DNA of 64,000 bases, taken from assembly GCA_965203195.1 (NCBI GenBank), contig OZ241860.1, positions 3,162,001 through 3,226,000 on the forward strand. The letters run 5' to 3'. Below are positions 49,747 through 58,742 of the stretch, in pieces (within the stretch, counting starts at the first letter, position 1; every line of letters starts with the position of its first letter). This DNA is from Bin87 sp965203195. Lineage in GTDB: Bacteria > Chloroflexota > Dehalococcoidia > Lucifugimonadales > UBA3495. The position numbers were made by a program, and so were the translations under genes. Below the pieces are notes generated by a model. It saw nothing but the letters and a program-made list of their open reading frames with translations. It was not told the DNA's origin and did not search any database.

Positions 49747-50529
49747 ATGCCCGCCCGCAACGGCAACATACTTATCGTTGACGACGAGGCCACCTCGGCC
49801 ATCGTCCGCGCCGTCCGCCGCCGCCTGGAGCAGGAAGGCTGGACCACCCGGGTGGTGAGCAAGGAGGAACACGGCTCCGCCGAGGATATGGGCTGGGCGG
49901 CGCTGGCGGCCATCGACGAATCACTGCCCGACGGCGTGATCCTGGACGTGCGCCTGGGCGACTACCGGGACGAGCACTTCAAAGGCCTGGACATTCTGCA
50001 ACGCATCGTAAGCCGCCGCCCCGGCCTGCCGGTGCTGATGTTCACCCAGTACAGCCAGGGCGCCGAGCGCGACACCGTGGCGCGCAGCGCCCTGCGGGTC
50101 AACGCCCCCGTCGAGTTCATCGACAAGCTGGCCTCGCCGGAGGAAGTCGCCCTGCGGATGCGCCGGCTGGTGGGCGCAGAGCCCGGGATCATCGCCATCG
50201 GCGAGCGCATTGTGCTGGACACGGAAGCCGGCGTCGTCCGCGTGCGCAACGCCGCCGGCGAGTTGCGCCTCATCCCTGAAGTCAGCGGACGCCGCTTTGA
50301 AATCCTGCGCGAACTGGCGCAAGCCTGGTATCGCAGCCCCGGCAACCTGGTTCCCTTCGACCGCCTGGAACGCCATCTGGAGGGCGACGATACCCGCGCT
50401 TCCCTGCGCGTCCGCATCCGCGAGATCAAGGTTTATCTGGGCCGCGCCCTGGGCGTCTCCCTGGGGGCTAACGATTTCATCATCAGCGTCCGCGACCGGG
50501 GCTACCGCTTGCAGCCCCCGCGCGTGTAA
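49747..50529 (+). CDS. Response regulator, winged-helix output
   Basis: 260 residues. The receiver domain has the acidic pair in LIVDDEA, the phosphoacceptor Asp67 in GVILDVRLGDY and the conserved Lys in EFIDKLAS. It appears longer than usual between the first strand and Asp67. From about residue 150 an OmpR-like DNA-binding region is suggested by RRFEILRELAQAWYRSPGNLV and a final IISVRDRGYRLQPP. The cognate kinase follows 18 bp downstream. Confidence 0.88.
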   Translation: MPARNGNILIVDDEATSAIVRAVRRRLEQEGWTTRVVSKEEHGSAEDMGWAALAAIDESLPDGVILDVRLGDYRDEHFKGLDILQRIVSRRPGLPVLMFTQYSQGAERDTVARSALRVNAPVEFIDKLASPEEVALRMRRLVGAEPGIIAIGERIVLDTEAGVVRVRNAAGELRLIPEVSGRRFEILRELAQAWYRSPGNLVPFDRLERHLEGDDTRASLRVRIREIKVYLGRALGVSLGANDFIISVRDRGYRLQPPRV

Positions 50530-50547
50530 AGCCGGCTGCGGGTTGTT

Positions 50548-51534
50548 ATGGCCGCCCTCTCCCGGCGTCGTCGCCTCCCGGTGCGGCATCCCTGGCCGGC
50601 CCTGCTGGGCATTGCCCTGGCCTTCGTCGGCCTGGCGGCAATGACCGCATCCCTGTACCGTCCGCTTGATTTTCTGTTTTCCGAACCCTGGCCGGTACGC
50701 CCGCTGGCCTATATCGGCATGGCTGGCATCATAGTGGGCCTGTCCCTGGCCGTAGCCGCCTACGCCGCCCGCCCGCGCCGGGGCTACCCCGACGGTTTCA
50801 GCGATGCCGGCGACTGGAGCCGCCTCACCGAGCAGCAGTTCGACACCTTCCAGCACGACCTGGGCCGTCCTATGCGCCGCATCCTCGGCAAGTGCCGGGA
50901 AGTGCGCGGCGTGCTGGCCGCCACGGGAGAGGATGTGTCCATAGTAGTCCACGAACTGCTGGACGAAATCGAGGAACAGGCGCCCTCTTTCCGGCTGATG
51001 ATGGCCAATATGCAGGTTATGATTAACCTGGAAACCCCCGACGCCCCCGTCGAACGCTACCCCGTAGAACCGCCGGCGGTAGTCAGTCGTATTGTAGAGC
51101 GTTACGCCAGCCAGGCCCAGGAACAGGGCAAGGACATCGCCTGGTGGTCGGAACCCGAACAATTCGGTTTCGTCTATTGCGACGCCGCCGCCCTGGAGCA
51201 CATCATCGCCAATCTGGTGGACAACGCCCTGCGCTATGGCGGCGACTACATTGAGATTACCGTGACACGCAACGCCGACGCCTTTCGGATCAGCGTTACC
51301 GATGACGGCCCCGGCATTCCGGTTCATTACCGCAACCACCTTTTCACCCGGGGCTGGACGCCGGAGATGGGGCGCAATCAGGAGAAAACATCCTCCGGGC
51401 TGGGGCTGTACATCAGCCGGACGCTGGCGCACCGCTACGGCGGCGACCTGTCCGTGGCCTCCGTTGCCACCCCGGCCGCCGATCACCATACTACTTTCAC
51501 GCTGACCCTGCCCGCCGGCGCGCCCGACGCCTGA
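50548..51534 (+). CDS. Sensor histidine kinase
   Basis: 328 residues with two N-terminal membrane segments (about 18-36 and 52-74) and almost no extracytoplasmic domain, so it probably senses within the membrane or through a partner. The phosphorylated His103 lies in FQHDLGRPMRR. The ATPase domain has the N-box IIANLVDNALRYGG, G1 VTDDGPGIP and G2 SSGLGLYISRTLAHRYGG. It pairs with the response regulator upstream. Confidence 0.9.
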   Translation: MAALSRRRRLPVRHPWPALLGIALAFVGLAAMTASLYRPLDFLFSEPWPVRPLAYIGMAGIIVGLSLAVAAYAARPRRGYPDGFSDAGDWSRLTEQQFDTFQHDLGRPMRRILGKCREVRGVLAATGEDVSIVVHELLDEIEEQAPSFRLMMANMQVMINLETPDAPVERYPVEPPAVVSRIVERYASQAQEQGKDIAWWSEPEQFGFVYCDAAALEHIIANLVDNALRYGGDYIEITVTRNADAFRISVTDDGPGIPVHYRNHLFTRGWTPEMGRNQEKTSSGLGLYISRTLAHRYGGDLSVASVATPAADHHTTFTLTLPAGAPDA

Positions 51535-51648
51535 CGCCCCGACGACCCGTCCTTTCGTCATTCCGTCGCTTCGTTGTCTGCCCCCCTGCCCGGCGAATAA
51601 TCCCGGCACGGAGCCTCCCGCACCGGACGGGACGCTGACGCTTTCATT

Positions 51649-52509
51649 TTGCGCCAACAGATACTAGTCGCCACTTTTGCCCTTTTGCTGGTCGCCGCTT
51701 TTCTGGCGGCATGGGCGTCGGCTCTGCCCGGCGCGCCGGCGGTTCCCTTTGCGCCGCCGCCGGGCCCTACGGCGGCGCCCACGCCCACGCCGCGCCCCAC
51801 GGCGGCGCAATCGGTGGCGGCACCCACGCCTACCGCCCGCCCGCTGCCGCCGCCCACTGTTGCGCCGCCGCCGCCCACGCCCCTGCCTACAACTCCTCCC
51901 ACGCCGCCGCCGCCCACAGCGCCGCCGCCTACGCCGCCGCCTACGCCCTTGCCGCCTACGCCCACGCCGGCGCCCCTCTTTATAACCCTGACGGAACCCG
52001 GCGATACCTATACTGTAGTGCATGAAGGCAGCATCTCTATTGCCGGGAACACGCTGCCCTGGGCCACCGTGCTCGTCCGCATTGAAAGCCCGGCACAGAA
52101 CCAGGAAATTTTCGCCCGCGCCGATGCCGACGGCGCCTTTGCCGTTCCGATACAGCTGGCCGAAGACAACAACGCGATTACCATAATCGCCTTCCACACC
52201 ACCTCCGACGAGGAAAAGAAGGAACACCGGGTCGTGGATTATGACCCGAATCCGACGCAGTTGTATGTAACTGTAACCGAACCGGACAACGAAGCTGTCG
52301 TCGACGCCCCCCTGCTGGAGATAACCGGCAAGACTCTGCCCGACGCGCAGGTGACGGTGAATAAAATCATCCCCGGCCAGGTTTCGAAGGACGGCGAATG
52401 GCAGGCTATGATTGTCCTACAGCCGGATGAGAACGAAATCGTCGTCGCCGCCAGCCGCAACGGGCAGCGGCGCACCGCTATTATCACCGTTACCTACACC
52501 CCGCAATGA
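51649..52509 (+). CDS. Exported protein with TP-rich linker and beta-sandwich repeats
   Basis: 286 residues from a TTG (no good binding site; no better start seen). A hydrophobic N-terminus (ILVATFALLLVAAFLAAWA) serves as signal peptide or anchor. An ~85-residue Pro/Thr linker follows, encoded by a very repetitive GCCGCC/CCCACG tract. The remainder holds two similar segments, LFITLTEPGDTYTVVHEGS... and LYVTVTEPDNEAVVDAPLL..., each about 75 residues and resembling bacterial Ig-like/carboxypeptidase-regulatory-like domains. Possibly a cell-surface protein regulated by the adjacent two-component system. Confidence 0.7.
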   Translation: MRQQILVATFALLLVAAFLAAWASALPGAPAVPFAPPPGPTAAPTPTPRPTAAQSVAAPTPTARPLPPPTVAPPPPTPLPTTPPTPPPPTAPPPTPPPTPLPPTPTPAPLFITLTEPGDTYTVVHEGSISIAGNTLPWATVLVRIESPAQNQEIFARADADGAFAVPIQLAEDNNAITIIAFHTTSDEEKKEHRVVDYDPNPTQLYVTVTEPDNEAVVDAPLLEITGKTLPDAQVTVNKIIPGQVSKDGEWQAMIVLQPDENEIVVAASRNGQRRTAIITVTYTPQ

Positions 52510-52705
52510 CGGGCGGCGTGGCTCTTGCTGTGCCGTCGGCTGGCAACGCCGGCGGTTGACAATGCCGGCGGCCCCGGCCACAATTGCGCCTATCCCCGGC
52601 AAGCGCCGCCCGGCCCGGCATATCCTACATTGTCGTCTGCCATTGGCGTCTGCGCCAACGCCGGCGCCGCGCCCCCGTTCCGCTCCCTTCCGCGAGGTTG
52701 AAACC

Positions 52706-52909
52706 GTGCCTGACCTGAACAACGCCGAAGTGCTGGCCCTGGCGAAAGCCTCCCGCATCGCCATTCCCGAGGATCTGCTGCCCGAAGTGCGCGAGTCGCT
52801 GAACGGCCTGCTGGCGGCGCTGGACGCCATCGCCGAGCCGGATGTGGCCGCCATTGAACCCCTGCCCATCATCCTTTCCCCCACCGCGCGCCGCGTGGAG
52901 GCGTCATAA
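52706..52909 (+). CDS. GatC/AtzG-like small amidase subunit
   Basis: 67 residues from a GTG with GAGG upstream. The sequence LNNAEVLALAKASRIAIPED and LNGLLAALDAIAEPDV follow the helical pattern of GatC/DUF4089 proteins. It is shorter than GatC (~95 aa) and equals the size of AtzG, the companion of the amidase AtzE. The amidase gene starts 13 bp after its stop, supporting a two-subunit enzyme. A 14-bp direct repeat covers the junction, see the amidase entry. Confidence 0.7.
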   Translation: MPDLNNAEVLALAKASRIAIPEDLLPEVRESLNGLLAALDAIAEPDVAAIEPLPIILSPTARRVEAS

Positions 52910-52922
52910 TGGAGGTGTCATA

Positions 52923-54344
52923 ATGGCCGATGCCAGCCTTTGCTACCTGTCGGCTACCGAGCTGGGGGAGCGCATCGCCGCCGGCGCCGTGTCGTCCCTG
53001 GAGGCTACCGAAGCCTACCTGGAACGCATCGCCCGGCTGGACGGCAACTACGCTTCCTATATCACCGTAACCGCCGACCGGGCCCGCGCCGACGCCCGCC
53101 GCGCCGACGCCGAAATCGCCGCCGGCCACCGCCGCGGCCCCCTGCACGGCGTGCCGGTCGCCGTCAAGGACCAGTTCAATACCGCCGGCATCGTCACCAC
53201 CAACGGCTCCACCATCCTGGCGGAGAATGTGCCCGACGAGGACGCCACCATAATGGCGCGGCTGCGGGAAGCCGGCGCCGTGCTGCTGGGCAAGCTCAAT
53301 ATGAGCGAATACGCCAGCGGCGACGCTTTCCGGCATCCCTACGGGCGGCCCCGCAATCCGTGGGACACCGGACGCAGCCCCGGCACTTCCAGCAGCGGCT
53401 CCGGGGCGGCCACGGCGGCCTTTCTGTGCGCCACTTCCCTGGGCGAGGACACCGGCGGCAGCATCCGGGGGCCGGCGGCCTTCTGCGGGCTGGTGGGCAT
53501 CCGGCCCACTTTCGGGCTGGTCAGCCGGCACGGGGTGTTCGGCGCCAGCTGGTCGATGGACACCGCCGGGCCGGTTTCCCGCACCGTGGCCGACTGCGCC
53601 CACACCCTGGCGGCCATAGCCGGCCACGACCCAAAAGACCCGCAAACTTGGGACGCCCCCATCCCCGATTACGCCGCCGCCCTGGACGGCAACATCGCCG
53701 GCCTCAAAATCGGCCTCGTAACCGAACGGGTGCATACCGACGCCAATGACCCCGAAGTCCGCGACGCGGTTATCGCCGCCACGGAAACCCTCGCCGGCCT
53801 GGGCGCCGCCGTGCGGGAGGTATCGCTGCCCCTGATTGTCCACTCATCGGAAATCTCCTATGCCATCATCAGCAGCGACGCCGCCATGCTCAACTGGGAT
53901 CTCATCTCCGGCGCCGGGCTGCGGGATCTGGACCACAACAACCAGGTGCGCCTGCTGATGGGCAGCGTCATTCCGGCGCGGGCCTACCAGAAGGCAATGC
54001 GGCTGCGCGACGCCCTGCGGCGGCAGATCTTGGCGGCGCTGGACGAAGTGGACGCCCTGGCGATGCCCGCCTCCTCCGTGCCCGCCACGCTGATACCCCA
54101 GGCGGCGGGCACAGGCACGAAAGACGACGTGCTGGCCGGCTTCAAGGGACGGCGTGGCTTCACGGCGCCCTTCAACCTGGCCAACCTGCCGGCCCTGTCC
54201 ATCAACTGCGGGTTCACGGCGGCGGGCCTGCCCATCGGCTTGCAGCTGGCCGGGCGCGCCTTTGACGAAACCACCCTGTTCCGGCTGGCCTACGCCTACG
54301 AACAGGCCACGGACTGGTCGGAACGACGCCCGCCGGGGGTTTAG
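52923..54344 (+). CDS. Amidase signature-family hydrolase
   Basis: 473 residues from the ATG at 52923, with GGAGGTG upstream. The catalytic triad is complete: Lys in VAVKDQFN (about residue 79), cis-Ser in GTSSSGSGAA (about 154) and nucleophile Ser in DTGGSIRGP (about 178). It hydrolyses an amide or carbamate bond. Neighbouring GatC/AtzG-like subunit suggests an AtzE-type enzyme rather than GatA of the tRNA amidotransferase, since no gatB is present. The 14-bp repeat AGG[CT]GTCATAATGG before the start creates a decoy ATG followed at once by a stop. Confidence 0.9.
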   Translation: MADASLCYLSATELGERIAAGAVSSLEATEAYLERIARLDGNYASYITVTADRARADARRADAEIAAGHRRGPLHGVPVAVKDQFNTAGIVTTNGSTILAENVPDEDATIMARLREAGAVLLGKLNMSEYASGDAFRHPYGRPRNPWDTGRSPGTSSSGSGAATAAFLCATSLGEDTGGSIRGPAAFCGLVGIRPTFGLVSRHGVFGASWSMDTAGPVSRTVADCAHTLAAIAGHDPKDPQTWDAPIPDYAAALDGNIAGLKIGLVTERVHTDANDPEVRDAVIAATETLAGLGAAVREVSLPLIVHSSEISYAIISSDAAMLNWDLISGAGLRDLDHNNQVRLLMGSVIPARAYQKAMRLRDALRRQILAALDEVDALAMPASSVPATLIPQAAGTGTKDDVLAGFKGRRGFTAPFNLANLPALSINCGFTAAGLPIGLQLAGRAFDETTLFRLAYAYEQATDWSERRPPGV

Positions 54345-54426
54345 GATAAGGCAGCGCAGCATAGCCGTCCGGCGGCGGCCGGTGTATAATCACCCCCGCT
54401 TGGAACGGGAGGGAGGCGCATCCGCT

Positions 54427-55230
54427 ATGGATCTGGAACTGAACGGCAAAACGGCCATCGTCACCGGCGGCAGCCGCGGCATCGGCAAGGCGGTGGCGCG
54501 CGCGCTGGCGGCTGACGGCTGCCCCGTGGTCATCACCGGGCGCTACGCCGATACCCTGTCCGCCGCCGCCGAGGATGTCGCCGGCGCCACGGGCGGGTCG
54601 GTCACTCCCATCGTGGCCGATATGACCAGCGCCGAGCAGGTCAATGCGATGGTGGCCGCCGCCGCCGATGCCCTGGGCGGGCGCATTGACATCCTGGTGA
54701 ACAACGCCGCCGCCCCCGGCGGCCTGGCCCGGGGCGCCCTGGCCGAAATCCGCGATGAGGACGTGCTGCTGGATCTGGACACCAAGGTGATGGGCTACCT
54801 GCGCTGCGCCCGCGCCGTGGCGCCCTATATGCAGCGGCAGGGCTGGGGCCGCATCGTCAACATTGGCGGGCTGTCGGCCCGGCGGGCGGAGGGCAATTTG
54901 AGCGCCGGCGTGCGCAACTCCGGCCTCTCAAACCTGACCAAGTACCTGGCCGAGGAGCTGGGCGGCCACGGCGTGTGCGTCAACCTGGTGCATCCCGGAA
55001 CCACCCGCACCGAGCGCAGCGGCCCGATGTACGCCGCCCAAGCCGAGCGGGAAGGCATCGCCGTGGCCGAAGTGGAACGCCGCGTGGCCGCCCGCAACTC
55101 TACCCGGCGCATCGTGGACGCCGGGGAACTGGCGTGGGTAGTGGCCTTTCTGGCGTCGCCCCGCAGCATCGCCATCAGCGGCGAGACCATCGCGGCCGGC
55201 GGCGGCGCCGGCACGAACGTCTATCATTAA
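54427..55230 (+). CDS. SDR-fold protein lacking the YxxxK active site
   Basis: 267 residues from the ATG at 54427. The NAD(P) motif VTGGSRGIGKAVA and LVNNAAAPGG are standard. Where SDRs have YxASK before the AGLxxLTK helix, this protein reads SAGVRNSGLSNLTK: the Tyr and Lys are Ala and Asn. It is otherwise a full-length SDR ending in the IAISGETIAAGGG region. Either it uses another residue or it has lost dehydrogenase activity. Upstream GTGTATAATCAC (54380) may be a -10 element. Confidence 0.85.
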   Translation: MDLELNGKTAIVTGGSRGIGKAVARALAADGCPVVITGRYADTLSAAAEDVAGATGGSVTPIVADMTSAEQVNAMVAAAADALGGRIDILVNNAAAPGGLARGALAEIRDEDVLLDLDTKVMGYLRCARAVAPYMQRQGWGRIVNIGGLSARRAEGNLSAGVRNSGLSNLTKYLAEELGGHGVCVNLVHPGTTRTERSGPMYAAQAEREGIAVAEVERRVAARNSTRRIVDAGELAWVVAFLASPRSIAISGETIAAGGGAGTNVYH

Positions 55231-55301
55231 GCAGTCTGGCGGCCGGCGTCGCCAGCATTGGCCGCCGGCGCGGATGCGGACACTGACAAGGAGCAAGGGC
55301 A

Positions 55302-55616
55302 ATGATTAAAGTCACCGTTTTCTACGGCAACGAAGCCGGCAAGTCCTTTGACTTTGACTACTATGTGAACAAGCATATGCCCCTGGTGCAGGAGCGGCTG
55401 ACGGGCTTCGGAATGCGCTACTACAATGTGGAGCGGGGCATTTCCGACACCGACCCCCACGCGCCACCGCGCTACATTGCCATCGGCTACCTGCTGTTCA
55501 ACGATGTGGACGGGGTGCACGAGGGCTTCAAGACCCACGGGCGGGAGCTGGTGGGGGATGTGAAAAACTTCACCGAAATCGAGCCGTCGTTCCTCATCAG
55601 CGAGCTGATGGCGTAG
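55302..55616 (+). CDS. EthD domain protein
   Basis: 104 residues, AAGGAGC upstream. The EthD pattern is present: IKVTVFYGNEAGKSFDFDYYVNKHMPLV at the N-terminus and FNDVDGVHEGFKTHG near residue 68. EthD proteins are small ferredoxin-like dimers found with degradative oxidoreductases. It lies 71 bp downstream of the SDR-fold gene, so it may belong with it. Confidence 0.88.
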   Translation: MIKVTVFYGNEAGKSFDFDYYVNKHMPLVQERLTGFGMRYYNVERGISDTDPHAPPRYIAIGYLLFNDVDGVHEGFKTHGRELVGDVKNFTEIEPSFLISELMA

Positions 55617-55783
55617 CCGGGGGCAAAGCGCTGCTATGTTCGGGGCGACCACCTGGTCGCCCTTAAAGTTTGGCTGTAATCGGAATCGTCGGGATTTGAT
55701 GACCACCGGCCGTTGGCGGCCAGACGCGTCCCGTGCTAACCTGCGCTCGGACTAACACGCCTTAAAACGGGTCTGGTGTTGCT

Positions 55784-58696
55784 ATGGCCATCATCGAAAA
55801 CCAGCTCAACGGCCGTATCGCTACCCTGCTCGGCAACTTGGACCGCCGCTGGACGGCGCGCGGTGAAAATACCGGCGCCTTCGCCGGAACCGCCGCTACG
55901 CCCGACATCCTGATTACCCGGGAAGGCGCGCCGCCGCTGGTCATTGAAAACGAATACCTGCCGGCTTACACGGTTGAGAGCGAAGCCGCCGCGCGGCTGG
56001 GGGGCCGTCTGGACGCCAATGCAGTCAATGCGGCCGGTGAAGTCCGTTCCGTCATTGCCCTGCGGTCGCCGGCGAATTTGCGCGACTGCGATACACTGGA
56101 CCAGGTTGACGCGCTGCTGCGCGGCGGCATACTGCTGGAGTACGCCCTGCTCACCGGAGCCGACGCCGAAAACTACGCCCGGTTCCCCGATGAAGGGTTC
56201 ATACCCGGCAACCTGCGGGATCTGGCCGCTTTCATAGAGCAGGCCACCATCCCCGCCGACGCGGTGGAACAGGCGGTCAACGACTTGCAGCAGGGGGTGC
56301 AGAACGCCGCCGTCATCCTTATGGAAGCCGTATCCTTGACCGAAGGCACCGACGAGGCCATCGCCGAGCATCTCAAGCAGGACTTTGACATCCAGACGGC
56401 GCGTATGGCGGTCACTATAATGATCAATGCGCTGGTGTTTCAGCAGAACCTGGCCGGCCAGTACGAAATCCGCAGTCCCGCCCAGATACTGGCGACCCGC
56501 GACGGCAGCCAGCTGACGATGGTGCAGGAGTGGGACAAGATTCTGGACGTCAATTACTGGTCGATTTTCCACGTGGCCCGCGCAATACTGCTGGACATCA
56601 ATCCGCCGCGCTACGCCGGGCGCATCCTGCAATCAATGGTGGCGACGGCCAACAAACTACAGGAAGTGGCGCAATCTCACGACCTGGCCGGCACGGTGTT
56701 CCAGAGGCTGATTGCCGACCGCAAGTTTCTGGCTACTTACTACACCCGCCCGGAAACGGCGGCGTTGCTGGCGCAGCTGGCCATACCGGACGACGGGCGA
56801 TGGGACGACGCGGAACGGGTGCGGGACTTTCGGATTGCCGACTACGCCTGTGGCACCGGCACGCTGCTGCACGCCGCCTATCGCCGGGTCAACAGCTTGC
56901 ACCGGCTGGCCGGCGGCGACCCGGAACAGTTGCACGGCTATATGATGGCCAACTCGCTGACGGCCTGCGATGTGCTGCCGTCGGCGGCGCATCTTACGGC
57001 GTCAATGCTGTCATCGTCCCACCCGCGCCGCGTCTATCAGCGAACCCGCACGGTGGTTGCCGGGTACGGCAAAACCGAGGAGGGTGGCATTGCGGTAGGC
57101 TCGCTGGACTTGCTGAACGGCCGCGCCGCCATCCGGGCTCTGATTCCGGTAGCGCAGGGCGGCACGGCGGTGACCGGCAAGGGGGAAGCGCCGGCGCACC
57201 TCAATGTTGAGATGCCCGCCGCCAGCCAGGACCTGGTCATTATGAACCCGCCATTCACCCGCGCCGGCTCCGATTGGGAGGGCGATGAAAGGACGGCGGA
57301 CACTGTTAAGCCCTTCCGGGGGCTGAATAACGACCCTGCCACTCAGGGCAAGATGACCGCAGCTGTGAAACGCTACGCGCGGGGTACCTGCGCCCACGGT
57401 TACGCCGGCTTGGCGTCTTACTTTATGGCCCTGGCTGACAAGATGGTCAGCACTGACGGAACGCTGGCCCTGGTATTGCCGCTAACCGCGATGCAAGGCA
57501 CCAGCTGGAGCAAAGTGCGGGAGCTGATCAGGCGCAATTATGGCGATGTTACGGTCGTAACCATAGCGGCCAGTCGCCCCATAGACCAGTCATTTTCGGC
57601 GGATACCGATATGGCGGAAATTCTGCTGATGTGCCGGAAATCCCCCGACGCCGCGCGCGGCCGGGGCCGTTTTATATCTCTGAAACGGCGTCCCCGCAAC
57701 GAAATGGAGGGCAGCGAAACCGCCAGAGCGCTAAACACATTTCTGTCCGATACGGACCTCAGAAAGATGGAGGACGGCCCTTATGGCGGCAGTCTGTTGC
57801 TTATCGGAAGTTCGGAACCGGGCGAAGCCATTGACGCTCCGCTGGACGACGGGCCGTGGTCGGCCGTCGGCATTTCCGACTACAGCGTAGCGCAGGCCGC
57901 TTTTCAGCTGGCGAAAGGCAAAATCTGGCTGCCTGCGTTGTCGGAGCAGGAAGCGCCGGTCATACCGGTCAGCACGGTAGGGCAAACCGGCAGAGTGGGG
58001 CCGCATGACGCCAATATCGTAGGGCGAGGTAGCCAGGCGGCTTTCACGCGCAGCCAGGCGTCTGATACCGCTACTTATCCGATGTTGTGGCGGGGTAGCG
58101 CCAGGCTCCAGAGGAGCTTGGCAGTGCTCCCGGACACCCAGGGCCGTGTCCAGCAAGGAAGAGAGAGCCGGGCCGCCGTAGTCTGGGATACCCGCAGCCA
58201 CGCTCATCACAGTCGCGATTGCAACTTCAATTCCCAAGCGTTGGCAGTGGCATTTACCGAGCGGCAGGTTATCGGCGGTCGGGCCTGGCCCAGCATACAG
58301 ATGGACAGCCGGGCCCAAGAAATCGCCTATACCCTGTGGGGCAACACCACGCTGGGGCTGGTGAACTACTGGTGGCATTCCAGCCGGCAGCAGGCCGGGC
58401 GCGGCCTGATGCCAGTTACCGCCATCCGCAGTATGCCCGCACTGGACGTTACCCAACTGGCGCCGGAGCAGCTGGCGGCAGCCGAAGCCATTTTTGAGGA
58501 TCTGCGCGACGCCCAATTTCTGCCGGCCAACGAGGCCTACCGGGACGACAGCCGCCAGGAGCTGGATCGCCGCGTGCTTACGGAAATGCTGGGGTTGCCA
58601 GCGGGCATCCTGGAACCGCTGGATCTGCTGCGGCTCAAGTGGTGTTTGGAGCCCAGCGTGCACGGCGGCAAAAGCACCCGGCCATTAGACGGGTAG
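55784..58696 (+). CDS. N6-adenine DNA methylase, large solo type
   Basis: 970 residues. The N-terminal ~120 residues have a PDILITREGAPPLVIENEY stretch that resembles a PD-(D/E)xK nuclease core, but with Glu where Lys is expected. A helical region follows. The methylase motifs are SAM-binding DYACGTGTLLHAAY (about residue 357) and catalytic VIMNPPFTRAG (about residue 485). The C-terminal 350 residues probably recognise the target. The lone arrangement and length fit Type IIG-like or BREX/PglX-like enzymes. It is isolated: no specificity or nuclease gene adjoins. Confidence 0.88.
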   Translation: MAIIENQLNGRIATLLGNLDRRWTARGENTGAFAGTAATPDILITREGAPPLVIENEYLPAYTVESEAAARLGGRLDANAVNAAGEVRSVIALRSPANLRDCDTLDQVDALLRGGILLEYALLTGADAENYARFPDEGFIPGNLRDLAAFIEQATIPADAVEQAVNDLQQGVQNAAVILMEAVSLTEGTDEAIAEHLKQDFDIQTARMAVTIMINALVFQQNLAGQYEIRSPAQILATRDGSQLTMVQEWDKILDVNYWSIFHVARAILLDINPPRYAGRILQSMVATANKLQEVAQSHDLAGTVFQRLIADRKFLATYYTRPETAALLAQLAIPDDGRWDDAERVRDFRIADYACGTGTLLHAAYRRVNSLHRLAGGDPEQLHGYMMANSLTACDVLPSAAHLTASMLSSSHPRRVYQRTRTVVAGYGKTEEGGIAVGSLDLLNGRAAIRALIPVAQGGTAVTGKGEAPAHLNVEMPAASQDLVIMNPPFTRAGSDWEGDERTADTVKPFRGLNNDPATQGKMTAAVKRYARGTCAHGYAGLASYFMALADKMVSTDGTLALVLPLTAMQGTSWSKVRELIRRNYGDVTVVTIAASRPIDQSFSADTDMAEILLMCRKSPDAARGRGRFISLKRRPRNEMEGSETARALNTFLSDTDLRKMEDGPYGGSLLLIGSSEPGEAIDAPLDDGPWSAVGISDYSVAQAAFQLAKGKIWLPALSEQEAPVIPVSTVGQTGRVGPHDANIVGRGSQAAFTRSQASDTATYPMLWRGSARLQRSLAVLPDTQGRVQQGRESRAAVVWDTRSHAHHSRDCNFNSQALAVAFTERQVIGGRAWPSIQMDSRAQEIAYTLWGNTTLGLVNYWWHSSRQQAGRGLMPVTAIRSMPALDVTQLAPEQLAAAEAIFEDLRDAQFLPANEAYRDDSRQELDRRVLTEMLGLPAGILEPLDLLRLKWCLEPSVHGGKSTRPLDG

Positions 58697-58742
58697 TGTG
58701 GCTGGGGCCGACACGTGGTCCAGCCCCAGCCGTTCAGCGCCC

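Noticed and set aside
51740..51980. Repetitive GCCGCC/CCCACG tract as a CRISPR or minisatellite
   Set aside because: It codes in frame for the Pro/Thr linker of an exported protein and has no regular spacer-repeat pattern.
52706..54344. GatC and GatA of the glutamyl-tRNA amidotransferase
   Set aside because: The small subunit is only 67 residues, no gatB adjoins, and the amidase resembles the broad amidase family at least as much as GatA.
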